55,949 nucleotides of DNA, taken from NCBI GenBank assembly GCA_002421905.1, contig DISK01000013.1:1-55949 (forward strand), in the 5' to 3' direction. The position numbers and the translations under genes are program-made. The notes under the pieces are model-generated. The model had not been told where the DNA came from, made no database searches, and saw only the letters and a program-made list of their open reading frames with translations. This DNA comes from Micavibrio sp. UBA6212. GTDB lineage: Bacteria; Pseudomonadota; Alphaproteobacteria; Micavibrionales; Micavibrionaceae. Below, piece by piece: positions 17,750-27,287 of this stretch. Positions within the stretch are counted from its first letter, which is position 1; each line of letters begins with the position of its first letter.

Positions 17750-18739
17750 ATGACAAAAATCACCATCATCGGCGCAGGGGCATGGGGCACCGCCCTCGCC
17801 CAATGTTATGCAACAGCAGGCCATGAAGTGGATTTATGGACACGCAGCACAGATCATGCAAATGAAATGATCGAACAAGGGAGGAACACAAGATACCTGC
17901 CCGATATCGAACTTCACAAAGCCATCAATATCACAGACGATATAACCGAAGCGGTACAAAGCGATATCATCCTCAATGTTACACCAGCACAATATTTGCG
18001 CGAAAGCCTGTCACATATGGCGCCTTTTTTGCGCGACGACCAACCGATTGTGATCTGCGCCAAAGGTATTGAAATTTCGAGTCATTCTCTTTTATCCAGC
18101 ATTGCCCATGAAGAATGTCCAAAATCCCGCATTGCTATTCTAACCGGCCCCAATTTTGCATCCGACATCGCCAAGGGGTTGCCCAGCGCTTCAACTCTGG
18201 CTGCTGATTTCAACACAGGAAAATATTTGCTGGAAAACTTGACCGCGAGAAATCTGCGCCTCTATTTCACCGAAGATATGGTTGGCGCACAAATCGGAGG
18301 CGCAATCAAGAACATCATCGCCATTGCCTGCGGCATTTGTTACGGATTAAATCTGGGCGAAAGTGCCCGCGCGGCACTCGTCACACGCGGCCTTGCAGAA
18401 ATTGCCCGCCTTTCTGAATCATTAGGCGGCAAACGCGATACCCTAATGGGGCAATGTGGTGTAGGTGACTTGATGCTAACCTGTTCCAGCATGCAGTCCA
18501 GAAATTTTTCATTGGGTGTTGCTCTCGCCAAAGGACAAACTCTTGAAGATATTTTATCCGAACGCACCAGCGTTACAGAAGGTGTACCAACAGCCAAAGC
18601 CGCGCACGACCTCTCACTATTACACAAGGTCGATATGCCGATCACCCATGCGATTTACCTGTGCCTGTATGAAAGTCTGTCTATCAAGGATGCTTTTGAT
18701 AAAATCCTTGATCGTCCTGCACGTCATGAACATGAATAA
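17750..18739 (+). CDS. gpsA: Glycerol-3-phosphate dehydrogenase [NAD(P)+]
   Basis: The 329-residue enzyme reduces dihydroxyacetone phosphate to sn-glycerol 3-phosphate for phospholipid synthesis. It carries the Rossmann motif IIGAGAWGTALAQ, the catalytic-lysine region CAKGIE, LTGPNFASDIAKGLPSA and the GGAIKNIIAIACG helix. It starts 12 bases after tsaD and is likely cotranscribed with it. Confidence 0.97.
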   Translation: MTKITIIGAGAWGTALAQCYATAGHEVDLWTRSTDHANEMIEQGRNTRYLPDIELHKAINITDDITEAVQSDIILNVTPAQYLRESLSHMAPFLRDDQPIVICAKGIEISSHSLLSSIAHEECPKSRIAILTGPNFASDIAKGLPSASTLAADFNTGKYLLENLTARNLRLYFTEDMVGAQIGGAIKNIIAIACGICYGLNLGESARAALVTRGLAEIARLSESLGGKRDTLMGQCGVGDLMLTCSSMQSRNFSLGVALAKGQTLEDILSERTSVTEGVPTAKAAHDLSLLHKVDMPITHAIYLCLYESLSIKDAFDKILDRPARHEHE

Positions 18740-18749
18740 GGAAACGTAA

Positions 18750-19151
18750 ATGCCCCACTGGCTGATGAAATCGGAACCCAATGTTTTTGGATGGGATGAT
18801 TTGAAAGAAAAAGGCACTGCCCCGTGGGATGATGTCCGCAATTATCAGGCCCGCAATAACATGAAGGCAATGAAAAAGGGCGAGCAGGTCTTTTTCTATC
18901 ATTCCAATATCGGACGCGAAATTGTCGGCGTCATGGAAGTGGTCAAGGAACATTACCCTGATCCTTTGGACGAAAGATTTGTATTGGTCGATATGAAATG
19001 CAAGAAAGCGTTCAAAAAACCTGTTACATTAGCAGATATCAAAGCAGACCCACGTTTGCAGGATATAGCGCTAATCAAGCAATCCCGCTTATCCGTGATG
19101 CCCATCACAGATAAAGAATGGGACATTTTGTGCCAAATGGGTGGTCTTTAA
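18750..19151 (+). CDS. EVE domain protein
   Basis: This 133-residue single-domain protein begins with the EVE signature HWLMKSEPNVFGWDDL and has WDDVRNYQARNNMKAMKKGE and VFFYHSN. EVE domains belong to the PUA-like/YTH-related fold and are thought to bind modified nucleotides. The tsaD-gpsA-EVE order recurs in Alphaproteobacteria. It begins ten bases after gpsA. Confidence 0.94.
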   Translation: MPHWLMKSEPNVFGWDDLKEKGTAPWDDVRNYQARNNMKAMKKGEQVFFYHSNIGREIVGVMEVVKEHYPDPLDERFVLVDMKCKKAFKKPVTLADIKADPRLQDIALIKQSRLSVMPITDKEWDILCQMGGL

Positions 19152-19278
19152 TATTCTGGTAACTCTTTGTTTTTAATTTGATTTTCTTTGATAAAATGTT
19201 GCGCCGCATGATGAATTGCGAGACAGCGCTATGTTATACTTTAAGATATCCACACCATTCATAAAACGGGAGTTCCGG

Positions 19279-21216
19279 ATGTCTTTTGAAGAACGCTTTG
19301 ACCCACCTGCAGAACTAGCCAAACACGCCCACATTACCGCAGAAAAATACAAGGAATTGTATGCGCAATCTGTCGATAATCCGGAAAAGTTCTGGGGCGA
19401 GATGGCCAAGCGTATAACTTGGGAAAATTTTCCAACCAAAATCAAAAATACAAGTTTTAACGGGGACGTCTCGGTCAAATGGTATGAGGACGGCATCTTG
19501 AATGCATCATACAATTGTATTGATCGTCATCTCCCTGCACGCGCCAATCAAACAGCTCTGATTTTCGAAGGGGATGATCCGTCTGAAAGCAAATATGTCA
19601 CCTACGCAGAACTCAAAGACGAAGTTTCAAAACTTGCCAACGCCATGAAATCCTTGGGCGTTAAAAAAGGCGACCGCGTCACACTCTATCTGCCCATGGT
19701 TCTTGAAGCCACCTATGCCATGCTGGCCTGCGCCCGTATCGGAGCGATCCACTCGGTTGTGTTTGGTGGATTCTCACCTGAGTCTCTGCGTGACCGGATT
19801 TTGGACTGTGACTCGACCTTTATCATCACCGCCGACGAAGGCCTGCGTGGCGGAAAAAAAGTTCCTCTCAAAGCCAATGCCGACGCCGCCATCAAAAATT
19901 GTCCGGACGTCAAGAATGTTCTGGTTCTGAAACGCACCGGCGGCACCATTGACTGGGTCGAAGGACGCGACATCTGGTGGCATGATCTGGTGGATAAACA
20001 ATCAACCGATTGCGCGCCAGAACCGATGAATGCCGAAGACCCGCTTTTTATCCTTTATACATCAGGGTCAACAGGAAAACCAAAAGGTGTTCTGCACACC
20101 ACTGGTGGCTATATGGTTTATACATCCCTCACCCACCAATGGTCTTTTGATTATCATGACGGAGAAATATATTGGTGTACCGCCGATGTGGGCTGGGTCA
20201 CAGGACATTCCTATATCGTCTATGGCCCGTTGGCCAATGGCGCAACCTCGCTCGTTTTTGAAGGCGTCCCGAATTATCCGGACTGGTCGCGGTTCTGGCA
20301 GGTTGTCGATAAGCACAAAGTCAATATTTTCTATACTGCGCCAACTGCCATCCGCTCGCTGCTCCGTCAAGGGGATGAATGGGTCAGAAAAGCATCACGC
20401 CAATCCCTGCGTATTCTGGGGACAGTAGGGGAACCGATCAATCATGAAGCGTGGCTGTGGTATTATCACGTTGTTGGCGAAGGACGCTGCCCGATTGTCG
20501 ATACATGGTGGCAAACCGAAACTGGTGGCCATTTGATTACACCGCTTCCCGGTGCAACTGTTACCAAGCCGGGTTCTGCGACCCTGCCATTCTTCGGTAT
20601 CCAGCCCGCCTTGGTTGATAACGAAGGAAATATCCTTGAAGGCGCAACTGAAGGAAATCTGGTCATTCTCGACAGTTGGCCAGGGATGATGCGTACCGTT
20701 TATAAAGACCATGAACGGTTCAAGCTCACCTATTTCTCAACCTTCAAAGGGATGTATTTTACAGGAGACGGCGCACGGCGTGACGAGGACGGATATTTCT
20801 GGATTACAGGCCGCGTCGATGATGTGATCAACGTATCCGGTCACCGTTTGGGAACCGCCGAAATTGAAAGCGCGATCAACGAGCATGCAGCCGTATCGGA
20901 ATCAGCAGTGGTTGGATTTCCACATGACATCAAAGGACAAGGCATTTACGCCTATGTCACCCTGCATGACGGCATGACCATGACCGATGACACAAAAAAG
21001 GAAATTATCCAGACTGTGCGGAAAATCATCGGGCCGATTGCAACACCTGATGTTATCCAATGGGCACAACACCTGCCCAAAACAAGGTCGGGAAAAATTA
21101 TGCGTCGGATTTTGCGGAAAATTTCAGCCAACGAACTGGATACGCTGGGCGATATATCAACCCTGTCCGATCCGAATGTCGTGGAAGATTTAATTAAAGG
21201 AAGACCGGCAGCCTGA
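19279..21216 (+). CDS. acs: Acetyl-CoA synthetase
   Basis: The 645-residue enzyme activates acetate to acetyl-CoA through acetyl-AMP. Key motifs are the ATP-binding YTSGSTGKPKGVLH, VDTWWQTETGGH, YFTGDGARRDEDGYFWITGR and the C-terminal PKTRSGKIMRR. The lysine in that last motif is the one acetylated to inactivate Acs in other bacteria. The ATG at 19279 gives the family's usual length and follows GGGAG. A longer frame from 19216 adds 21 atypical residues. A 20-base inverted repeat follows the stop, but it lacks a T-run. Confidence 0.97.
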   Translation: MSFEERFDPPAELAKHAHITAEKYKELYAQSVDNPEKFWGEMAKRITWENFPTKIKNTSFNGDVSVKWYEDGILNASYNCIDRHLPARANQTALIFEGDDPSESKYVTYAELKDEVSKLANAMKSLGVKKGDRVTLYLPMVLEATYAMLACARIGAIHSVVFGGFSPESLRDRILDCDSTFIITADEGLRGGKKVPLKANADAAIKNCPDVKNVLVLKRTGGTIDWVEGRDIWWHDLVDKQSTDCAPEPMNAEDPLFILYTSGSTGKPKGVLHTTGGYMVYTSLTHQWSFDYHDGEIYWCTADVGWVTGHSYIVYGPLANGATSLVFEGVPNYPDWSRFWQVVDKHKVNIFYTAPTAIRSLLRQGDEWVRKASRQSLRILGTVGEPINHEAWLWYYHVVGEGRCPIVDTWWQTETGGHLITPLPGATVTKPGSATLPFFGIQPALVDNEGNILEGATEGNLVILDSWPGMMRTVYKDHERFKLTYFSTFKGMYFTGDGARRDEDGYFWITGRVDDVINVSGHRLGTAEIESAINEHAAVSESAVVGFPHDIKGQGIYAYVTLHDGMTMTDDTKKEIIQTVRKIIGPIATPDVIQWAQHLPKTRSGKIMRRILRKISANELDTLGDISTLSDPNVVEDLIKGRPAA

Positions 21217-21239
21217 TCTGGCTGCCGCAAATCTGTCTA

Positions 21240-21422
21240 TTAGATAGAACATTGTTGCATCATGGATTGAACAATTGCTTTTTGCTGCTGCGGCAGACCT
21301 TGATAATACTTACGCTCTTCTGGATGCAAACCGGCACTTCCGCCCTGCTGGTTCATTTTACGAGCCAACTCTTGTAAGCCAAACACGTCCGTAAGGGACG
21401 TCTGAATTTGCTGTTGAGTCAT
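21240..21422 (-). CDS. Small glutamine-rich hypothetical protein (60 aa)
   Basis: This 60-residue polar protein is rich in glutamine and methionine (MTQQQIQTSLTDV, GLPQQQKAIVQSMMQQ), probably helical and cytoplasmic. AAGGTG lies upstream of the ATG at reasonable spacing. It sits alone between acs (convergent) and pyrE (divergent). No family is recognised. The amphipathic helical composition and ribosome-binding site suggest a real gene. Confidence 0.5.
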   Translation of the reverse strand: MTQQQIQTSLTDVFGLQELARKMNQQGGSAGLHPEERKYYQGLPQQQKAIVQSMMQQCSI

Positions 21423-21561
21423 GGTTGCACACCTTTTGTAATTTTATTTCCTATTTTTGTTGCCTCTATATATGTTTATGAAAAAATATATGCAAGTTTT
21501 TTTTTGAGTTTTTGTGTCCAAACAGCTAAGACTATGAAAGATTTGAAAAAAGAGGCACCAA

Positions 21562-22245
21562 ATGACAGACCAAAATGCAAAAATAGCAGCAAAAATTCTG
21601 CTCGACACAAAATCCGTCCTGTTTAACTCCCGTGAACCCTTTGTGTTCACCTCGGGGCGCATATCTCCGGTTTATGTTGATATTCGTCGCTTGATCTCTT
21701 TTCCAGCCGAACGATCAACCCTGATGGATATGGGAGCTGCCCTTTTGAAAGAAAAAGTTGGCCTCGATAATATTGATTTCGTAGCAGGTGGAGAAACCGC
21801 AGGAATTCCCTACGCTGCCTTTTTGTCTGACCGTTTGAATAAACCAATGCTCTATATCCGCAAAAAACCGAAAGGGTTTGGCCGTATGGCACAAATCGAA
21901 GGCTGCATGGATCAAGACGGTGCCAATGTTATCCTGATCGAAGACTTGCAAACCGATGGCGGCAGCAAAAAGGTCTTTATTGATGCCCTGCGCGCAGCCG
22001 GTGCCAAAATCGCCCATTCTTTTGTCGTGTTCCATTATGGTATCTTCCCGCAATCTCTTGAAAATATGAAAGCGGCAGGCGTTGAACTTTATAACCTTAC
22101 CGACTGGTGGGCTGTTCTTGACGTGGCGCGAGAAAATAAATATTTCGATGACGAAACACTTGCCAGCGTGGAGTCTTTCCTCAACGCACCGGACAAATGG
22201 GCTGAAAACAATGCCCATCTGGTCAAAAAGCAAGAACAAGCATAA
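21562..22245 (+). CDS. pyrE: Orotate phosphoribosyltransferase
   Basis: This 227-residue type I phosphoribosyltransferase converts orotate and PRPP to orotidine 5'-phosphate. The PRPP-binding loop is ANVILIEDLQTDGGSKK, and the substrate region FTSGRISPVYVDIRRLIS matches the family. AGAGGC lies just before the ATG. It heads a short run with nadK (14-base gap) and the DUF167 gene. Confidence 0.96.
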   Translation: MTDQNAKIAAKILLDTKSVLFNSREPFVFTSGRISPVYVDIRRLISFPAERSTLMDMGAALLKEKVGLDNIDFVAGGETAGIPYAAFLSDRLNKPMLYIRKKPKGFGRMAQIEGCMDQDGANVILIEDLQTDGGSKKVFIDALRAAGAKIAHSFVVFHYGIFPQSLENMKAAGVELYNLTDWWAVLDVARENKYFDDETLASVESFLNAPDKWAENNAHLVKKQEQA

Positions 22246-22259
22246 AGACAGGCCTCTCA

Positions 22260-23018
22260 GTGAGAATCCATTTCTTCGCCAATTCTTCAACCGAAGCCCA
22301 ATCAGCCAAAACTCTTTTGACTGATAAATACGGCCATACGGAATTGAAAGATGCCGAATTGGTTGTCGCATTGGGCGGAGATGGAACATTGCTCTCGGCC
22401 TTGCGGGCCACAGCAGAAAATCCGTTGCCTATTTACGGCATGAATCGTGGATCGGTCGGGTTTTTGATGAACCCTTATGAACCAGACTCATTGGAAGATC
22501 ATCTGTGCAAGGCAGAAAAAGTCACCATTCGCCCCCTGCACATGACCGCGACCAATGTCGAAGGGAAAACCGAACAAGCAATCGCCTTTAACGAAGTCTC
22601 TCTTTTACGCCAAGTCCGTCAGGCCGCAAAACTGCGTATCAGCATTGACGGCATCGTGCGTATGGAGGAATTGATCTGCGATGGCATCCTGCTTGCCACC
22701 CCTGCCGGCAGCACCGCCTACAATCTCTCGGCACATGGCCCAATCATTCCGCTTTCAACACAATTACTAGCACTCACTCCTATCAGTGCCTTTCGTCCAC
22801 GCCGCTGGAAAGGAGCCCTGTTACCCGCCAGAGCCAAAATTCGCTTTGACGTTTTGGATGCAGGGAGTCGCCCCGTCAGTGCCACCGCCGATGATTTTGA
22901 AGTTCGGGACATTTTGAGCGTCGAAATTGAAGAAAGCCAGAACCTCACCCGCACCCTGATGTTCAATTCGGGACACTCTCTGGAAGAACGGGTCTTGAAG
23001 GAACAATTCTCGTGGTAG
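22260..23018 (+). CDS. nadK: NAD kinase
   Basis: This 252-residue kinase makes NADP from NAD. The diagnostic GGDGTLLSAL motif is at about residues 39-48, followed by YGMNRGSVGFLMN and CDGILLATPAGSTAYNLSA. It starts with GTG at 22260, and no better ATG exists before the conserved N-terminal strand. The next gene overlaps its end by seven bases. Confidence 0.96.
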   Translation: MRIHFFANSSTEAQSAKTLLTDKYGHTELKDAELVVALGGDGTLLSALRATAENPLPIYGMNRGSVGFLMNPYEPDSLEDHLCKAEKVTIRPLHMTATNVEGKTEQAIAFNEVSLLRQVRQAAKLRISIDGIVRMEELICDGILLATPAGSTAYNLSAHGPIIPLSTQLLALTPISAFRPRRWKGALLPARAKIRFDVLDAGSRPVSATADDFEVRDILSVEIEESQNLTRTLMFNSGHSLEERVLKEQFSW

Positions 23019-23296
23019 CGCGCGACACACCAGAACGCCAGATCATTCATATCCGCTTATCTCCCAACGCCTCGAAAAATGCCATCGGGGAATGGGTCAA
23101 AAATGAACAGAATCAATCCATCTTGAAAATTTCCGTGACCACCGTCCCCGAAAACGGCAAGGCCAACATCGCCCTTATTAAGCTTCTCTCGAAAGAATGG
23201 CACATTCCCAAATCATCAATCGTGATTGAAAAAGGCAAAACGGACAGAAATAAAATCCTGTCCGTTCCACAAAATACAATTCACATTCCTGAATAA
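23012..23296 (+). CDS. DUF167/YggU family protein
   Basis: This 94-residue protein has the DUF167 pattern: IHIRLSPNASKNAIGEW, then VTTVPENGKANIALIKLLS and a final basic region. Members are small alpha/beta proteins of unknown function found beside YggT in many bacteria; here the YggT gene is 16 kb away. It begins at a GTG inside the last codons of nadK, implying translational coupling. Confidence 0.9.
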   Translation: MVARDTPERQIIHIRLSPNASKNAIGEWVKNEQNQSILKISVTTVPENGKANIALIKLLSKEWHIPKSSIVIEKGKTDRNKILSVPQNTIHIPE

Positions 23297-23734
23297 TCAG
23301 ATAACACCCAGATAATTCATCAGGATATTGACCACAGCCAGCGCATAATACCCTGCCAGTTGATAGGACGCATCAACCGCCACTGCGGCAAACGGATAAC
23401 CGGTATAAAGCGATCCCATGACAATCGGCGGCATCGCAAAAGCAACCCACAACAGACAGGCCATCAGGAACACCTCAGAACCGTTATGGATGTTCATATA
23501 GATCAGCATAAAAGTGAAGAACAACGATGTCAAAAACCACAATGGAAAAGACAGGATGAACGGCGTTGCACCACGCTTCAAATCGTCAGTACTCATCTCG
23601 CGGGCTTCTAACCAATACCCGCCCAGAACACGGGGATGGTACCAGACCAGACCAATCAGGAATGCAACCACCGCACTCAGAAAAGACGGCATCAACCAGG
23701 ACGTAATCATATGTTGGAGAACTTGAGGATCCAT
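23297..23734 (-). CDS. DUF1761 family membrane protein
   Basis: This 145-residue protein has four hydrophobic segments (about 14-32, 62-80, 85-105 and 118-140). The DUF1761 signature GLVWYHPRVLGGYW follows the first helix. Function is unknown; members are small inner-membrane proteins. It abuts the convergent DUF167 gene and lies 27 bases upstream of sdhB's stop on the same transcript side. Confidence 0.85.
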   Translation of the reverse strand: MDPQVLQHMITSWLMPSFLSAVVAFLIGLVWYHPRVLGGYWLEAREMSTDDLKRGATPFILSFPLWFLTSLFFTFMLIYMNIHNGSEVFLMACLLWVAFAMPPIVMGSLYTGYPFAAVAVDASYQLAGYYALAVVNILMNYLGVI

Positions 23735-23761
23735 CTTTATCTTACCTTTGCAAATTAAATG

Positions 23762-24553
23762 TTAACTACGGGCAACCATCAATTTTTTAATTTCGGCAAT
23801 CGCCTTGGCAGGATTCAAGCCTTTAGGACAGGTTTTGGTACAGTTCATAATGGTGTGACAACGATATAAACGGAACGGATCTTCCAGTTGATCCAGACGC
23901 TCTCCTGTTGCCTCATCACGCGTATCGGCAATCCAGCGATAGGCTTGAAGGAGAATCGACGGGCCGAGGAACCGATCCCCATTCCACCAATAACTCGGGC
24001 AAGAGGTGGAACAACAAAAACAAAGAATACAAGCCGCAGGGCCTTTTCCGTCGGAACCATTGAGCAATTCAGCATCTTCTGGACTTTGCAACCGTTCACG
24101 GGTTGGCATCGGAGAATCCGTCTTCATCCAAGGTTCGATCAATGCATATTGTGCGGCCAGATGATTTACATCCGGAACCAGATCCTTAATCACCGGCAAA
24201 TGGGGGAGCGGCGTGATCTGAACTTCGCCTTTGACCTCTTCGATCGGCTTCAGACAGGCCAGAGTATTCGACCCGTCAATATTCATAGCACAAGAGCCGC
24301 AAATTCCTTCACGGCACGAGCGGCGCAAAGTTACCCCTGAATCAACGTTATTTTTGATATACAGGATGGCATCCAGAACCATCGGCCCGCACTGGTCAAG
24401 ATCAATCGTGTAGGAATCAAAACGCGGATTCTCTCCACTATCGGGATCATAACGATACAACTTGAAAGTCTTGGCGTTCTTGGCACCTTTGGCCACATCA
24501 ACCGATTGACCGGTTTGAATCTCGGAATTTTTAGGGAGCTTGAATTCAGCCAT
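23762..24553 (-). CDS. sdhB: Succinate dehydrogenase iron-sulfur subunit
   Basis: This 263-residue subunit transfers electrons from SdhA flavin to ubiquinone. The [2Fe-2S] ligands are Cys80, Cys85, Cys88 and Cys100 (RRSCREGICGSCAMNIDG). The [4Fe-4S] and [3Fe-4S] cysteines are in CILCFCCSTSCP and CHTIMNCTKTCPKGLNP. The ATG at 24553 gives the normal length, with AGGA upstream; a 21-residue longer frame is not needed. It is separated from sdhCDA by about 2.7 kb and must have its own promoter in the 24554-24788 region. Confidence 0.97.
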   Translation of the reverse strand: MAEFKLPKNSEIQTGQSVDVAKGAKNAKTFKLYRYDPDSGENPRFDSYTIDLDQCGPMVLDAILYIKNNVDSGVTLRRSCREGICGSCAMNIDGSNTLACLKPIEEVKGEVQITPLPHLPVIKDLVPDVNHLAAQYALIEPWMKTDSPMPTRERLQSPEDAELLNGSDGKGPAACILCFCCSTSCPSYWWNGDRFLGPSILLQAYRWIADTRDEATGERLDQLEDPFRLYRCHTIMNCTKTCPKGLNPAKAIAEIKKLMVARS

Positions 24554-24788
24554 AACAATAGAATCCTGAAAACTTTGAATAAAAGACAACGCGACAAGGT
24601 TGAAAACCCTATCCATAAATCAGAATACAGTGATCCCACCCTTTTGTGAAGCCTAACTTACTGTATATTAGACTGATATTGGTCTTGTTATAGAAAAACA
24701 ACGGAAGTTTTTTCCCTTCCTTTCAAGATAAAAAAGGCTAGATTAATGCTCAGCCATCCAGACCACCCAAAGACCAAGGAGAGCAATC

Positions 24789-25640
24789 ATGCATAAAACC
24801 ATTGATGTCCAAAATACACAAATCCCGCGTATCGGGTTGGGAACGTGGCAAATGCGGGGAATTACCTGTTTTGAAGCCGTCAGCAAAGCCCTTGATCTCG
24901 GCTATCGTTACATTGATACCGCCCAGATTTACGAAAATGAGTCCGATGTCGGTGAAGCGATATCTGCCTCTGATGTCCCTAGATCCGATATTTTCCTGAC
25001 CACCAAAATCTGGATGGATAATGTCGGGCCCGAAACTGCGCAAAAAAGCGTTGAAGCCAGCCTGAAAAAACTCAAAACCGAATATGTCGATTTGTTGTTA
25101 TTGCATTGGCCTGTTGACTCCGTTCCTCTCGACCAGCAAGTCAAATCCTTGCAGGCCATTCAAAAGGCTGGATTAACCAAAATGATCGGTGTCTCCAATT
25201 ACACCATTGACCTAATGAAGCAAGTCACCGAGGATCTGGGCGCAAATATTGTAACCAATCAGGTTGAATATCACCCCTATTTGTCACAAGCTCCTGTTCT
25301 CGATTTCGTGCGTCAACATGATATGTTTTTAACCGCCTATTGCCCGTTGGCTCGCGGAAGAATTCGCGCCGAACCTCCTTTGACAGAGATTGGCAAAAAA
25401 TACGATAAATCAGCAGGTCAGGTGACGTTGCGCTGGCTAATTCAGCAAAAACAGGTGGTCGCTATTCCTAAAGCCGCTAACCCTCTTCATATCGAAGACA
25501 ATTTCAACATCTTCGATTTTTCACTGACAGCAGACGAAATGTCCCAAATCAGTGCGCTGGCTAAACCGGATGGACGTATTGTCAATCCTGAATGGGCGCC
25601 GGAATGGGATAAAGAAGATAATAAATCCCAGGCAGCATAA
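24789..25640 (+). CDS. Aldo/keto reductase (DkgB-like)
   Basis: This 283-residue NADPH-dependent (beta/alpha)8 reductase carries the family motifs IPRIGLGTWQMRG, YRYIDTAQIYENE (Asp/Tyr of the tetrad), TTKIW (Lys), LLLLHWP (His), IGVSNYTIDLM and an AIPKAANPLHIEDNF end. It is closest in style to 2,5-diketogluconate/methylglyoxal reductases, but the substrate is not determinable. GGAG lies upstream of ATG. It is the only rightward gene in the interrupted sdh region. Confidence 0.93.
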   Translation: MHKTIDVQNTQIPRIGLGTWQMRGITCFEAVSKALDLGYRYIDTAQIYENESDVGEAISASDVPRSDIFLTTKIWMDNVGPETAQKSVEASLKKLKTEYVDLLLLHWPVDSVPLDQQVKSLQAIQKAGLTKMIGVSNYTIDLMKQVTEDLGANIVTNQVEYHPYLSQAPVLDFVRQHDMFLTAYCPLARGRIRAEPPLTEIGKKYDKSAGQVTLRWLIQQKQVVAIPKAANPLHIEDNFNIFDFSLTADEMSQISALAKPDGRIVNPEWAPEWDKEDNKSQAA

Positions 25641-25642
25641 AT

Positions 25643-26473
25643 CTAGGCAAGAGAAATGGAGTGGCAAGTATGATCTTGCCTGTCATGTTTTTTGATGGGT
25701 GTTTTGAAATGTCCTGACCATGGCTCTTGGAACAACAGCAGATGGGAAAGCCGGATAGCCTCAATCGGCATTTTGAAAGCCGGGCTTTTCAAATGGGATA
25801 CCTTGCTATCAAGCGTCTGGGCCGTCGCCCACAAGGACTGCGGGCAAAAAGCGTGAGCTCTTTGATTAAAGTAATGTCCTATGGATTGATTTGACTCTCC
25901 GTGACAAAATATTTTCGTATCCAGTTTATGAACCAGCCGCCCTAAATCTTTTGGCGGTGTCAATTGTGAGTGACGGTAGAATTCGGGCGTCACAAGCCCC
26001 ACGCCATACAAAACATCAAGATATCGGTGAATATTTCGGCAACTATTGGATAAAGTCTGACAGCCGGAAATATATACGCAAGGAAACTTTCCCCAATAAT
26101 AAGCCCCCATATCAATCGCTGAAAAGCTAAGATCTGGAAATTTCAAATCGCCCAAAAAATCCAGGACATGTTCTGTGACCCGACGCCCAATTCCTCGACG
26201 GGAATAATCCGGATGGATTTTAATATCATACCCCGAGGCCTGTGAGGCCAGAAAATCCATATCAAAGCCAACTTGAAGAATTGGAGCCTTCCCACCAGAA
26301 CGAACCAGTTTGGACTCATAAACACGCGCCGAAGCCGTGTAAAAAGTCTGGCTGCCGGAAACAGGCAATACATCACATGCCACAGACCATTCATCCGGCC
26401 ATTCATCCGGAACGGCAGATGAAACGGCACAATGGAACATATCCTGTAAATGTGGTAATTCAACTTGCAGCAC
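25643..26473 (-). CDS. GNAT family acetyltransferase
   Basis: The 276-residue protein contains a GNAT core: a beta strand, IHPDYSRRGIGRRVTEHVLDF with the acetyl-CoA pyrophosphate-binding RRGIGR, and later MGAYYWGKFPCVYISG. The remaining 120 residues at the C-terminus are unusual for a single-domain GNAT and are not recognised. It begins with GTG after GGGAG. The gene is convergent with the aldo/keto reductase, with a two-base gap between their ends. Substrate unknown. Confidence 0.7.
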   Translation of the reverse strand: MLQVELPHLQDMFHCAVSSAVPDEWPDEWSVACDVLPVSGSQTFYTASARVYESKLVRSGGKAPILQVGFDMDFLASQASGYDIKIHPDYSRRGIGRRVTEHVLDFLGDLKFPDLSFSAIDMGAYYWGKFPCVYISGCQTLSNSCRNIHRYLDVLYGVGLVTPEFYRHSQLTPPKDLGRLVHKLDTKIFCHGESNQSIGHYFNQRAHAFCPQSLWATAQTLDSKVSHLKSPAFKMPIEAIRLSHLLLFQEPWSGHFKTPIKKHDRQDHTCHSISLA

Positions 26474-26541
26474 AATCGCTCCCTTTTACTAAGGAGGCGT
26501 CATACCAGACAATGGAATATTATACAAAATGACAAAATGCC

Positions 26542-27231
26542 TCAAACAGCACGAGTCAAAGCAAATTCACGAATCTGATCCCAACTGCGCGCGATTTGAA
26601 CAACACCTTCGGCACGCAGCTTGGCTTCCAGATCATTCGGATGGTCTGAATAAATAGTCGTTCCAATCACATGCATATTTGCCGAAAACCCAGCACGAGC
26701 CCCTGTTGGACTGTCTTCAAAAACGGTTGCCTGCCGAGACTCATATCCCCTATCTTGCGCGATATGCATGAACAGATCAGGGGCAGGCTTGCCACGAGAC
26801 AACCCAGCCTTTTCCGGCGTATAAATAACACTTTTGTGAAAAACAGGTGACAACCCAACCGCTTCAATTGTTTTCTCAACATTGAAAGTCCGGCCATTCG
26901 AACCCACAGCCATATCGTATATATTGTGCAATTCAAAAAGAACCCGAACAGCGTCCGGATCGACCTGAAGATGCTGATTCAATAAATCAGGAACAAACAC
27001 CAGATATTCATCCATAACAGATAACGGAATATCTATCCGGCTATCTTCGGCTATTTTTTTGATCAAATCAGGGACAGCCAGTCCGATGCAATCGTGATTC
27101 AAATAATCCAGATTGATAAATTCAGGAATACCGTAAACTTTCAGCGCCCGCAAAAGGGCCAAATTAAGAGGGACATCAGACTTTGCCAACGTCCCGTCAC
27201 AATCCCAAATGATAAGTCTTTCCTTGGCCAT
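26542..27231 (-). CDS. HAD superfamily phosphatase (phosphoglycolate phosphatase-like)
   Basis: This 229-residue HAD subfamily IA enzyme has motif I IIWDCDGTLAKS (nucleophile Asp), motif II VGSNGR, a lysine in PEKAGLSRGKPAP, and motif III VFEDSPTGARAG. An alpha-helical cap lies between motifs I and II. It is likely a small-molecule phosphatase of unknown specificity. AGAGAGGA precedes the ATG, and it lies 56 bases downstream of sdhA on the same strand, possibly on the sdh transcript. Confidence 0.9.
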   Translation of the reverse strand: MAKERLIIWDCDGTLAKSDVPLNLALLRALKVYGIPEFINLDYLNHDCIGLAVPDLIKKIAEDSRIDIPLSVMDEYLVFVPDLLNQHLQVDPDAVRVLFELHNIYDMAVGSNGRTFNVEKTIEAVGLSPVFHKSVIYTPEKAGLSRGKPAPDLFMHIAQDRGYESRQATVFEDSPTGARAGFSANMHVIGTTIYSDHPNDLEAKLRAEGVVQIARSWDQIREFALTRAV

Positions 27232-27287
27232 TTGTCCTCTCTACAGAAGAGAGAGCTTCAACACCAGAAAAAAAATATTAGAAAAGT

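Noticed and set aside
19216..19278. Upstream extension of acs
   Set aside because: The 21 extra residues do not match Acs; the ATG at 19279 has a ribosome-binding site and gives the usual length.
21208..21227. Inverted repeat GGCAGCC/GGCTGCC after acs as a terminator
   Set aside because: No T-run follows the stem, so intrinsic termination is not supported.
24617..24788. Promoter pair for sdhB and the aldo/keto reductase
   Set aside because: TATATT and TATAG-like -10 candidates exist but no -35 at usable spacing, so no site was called.
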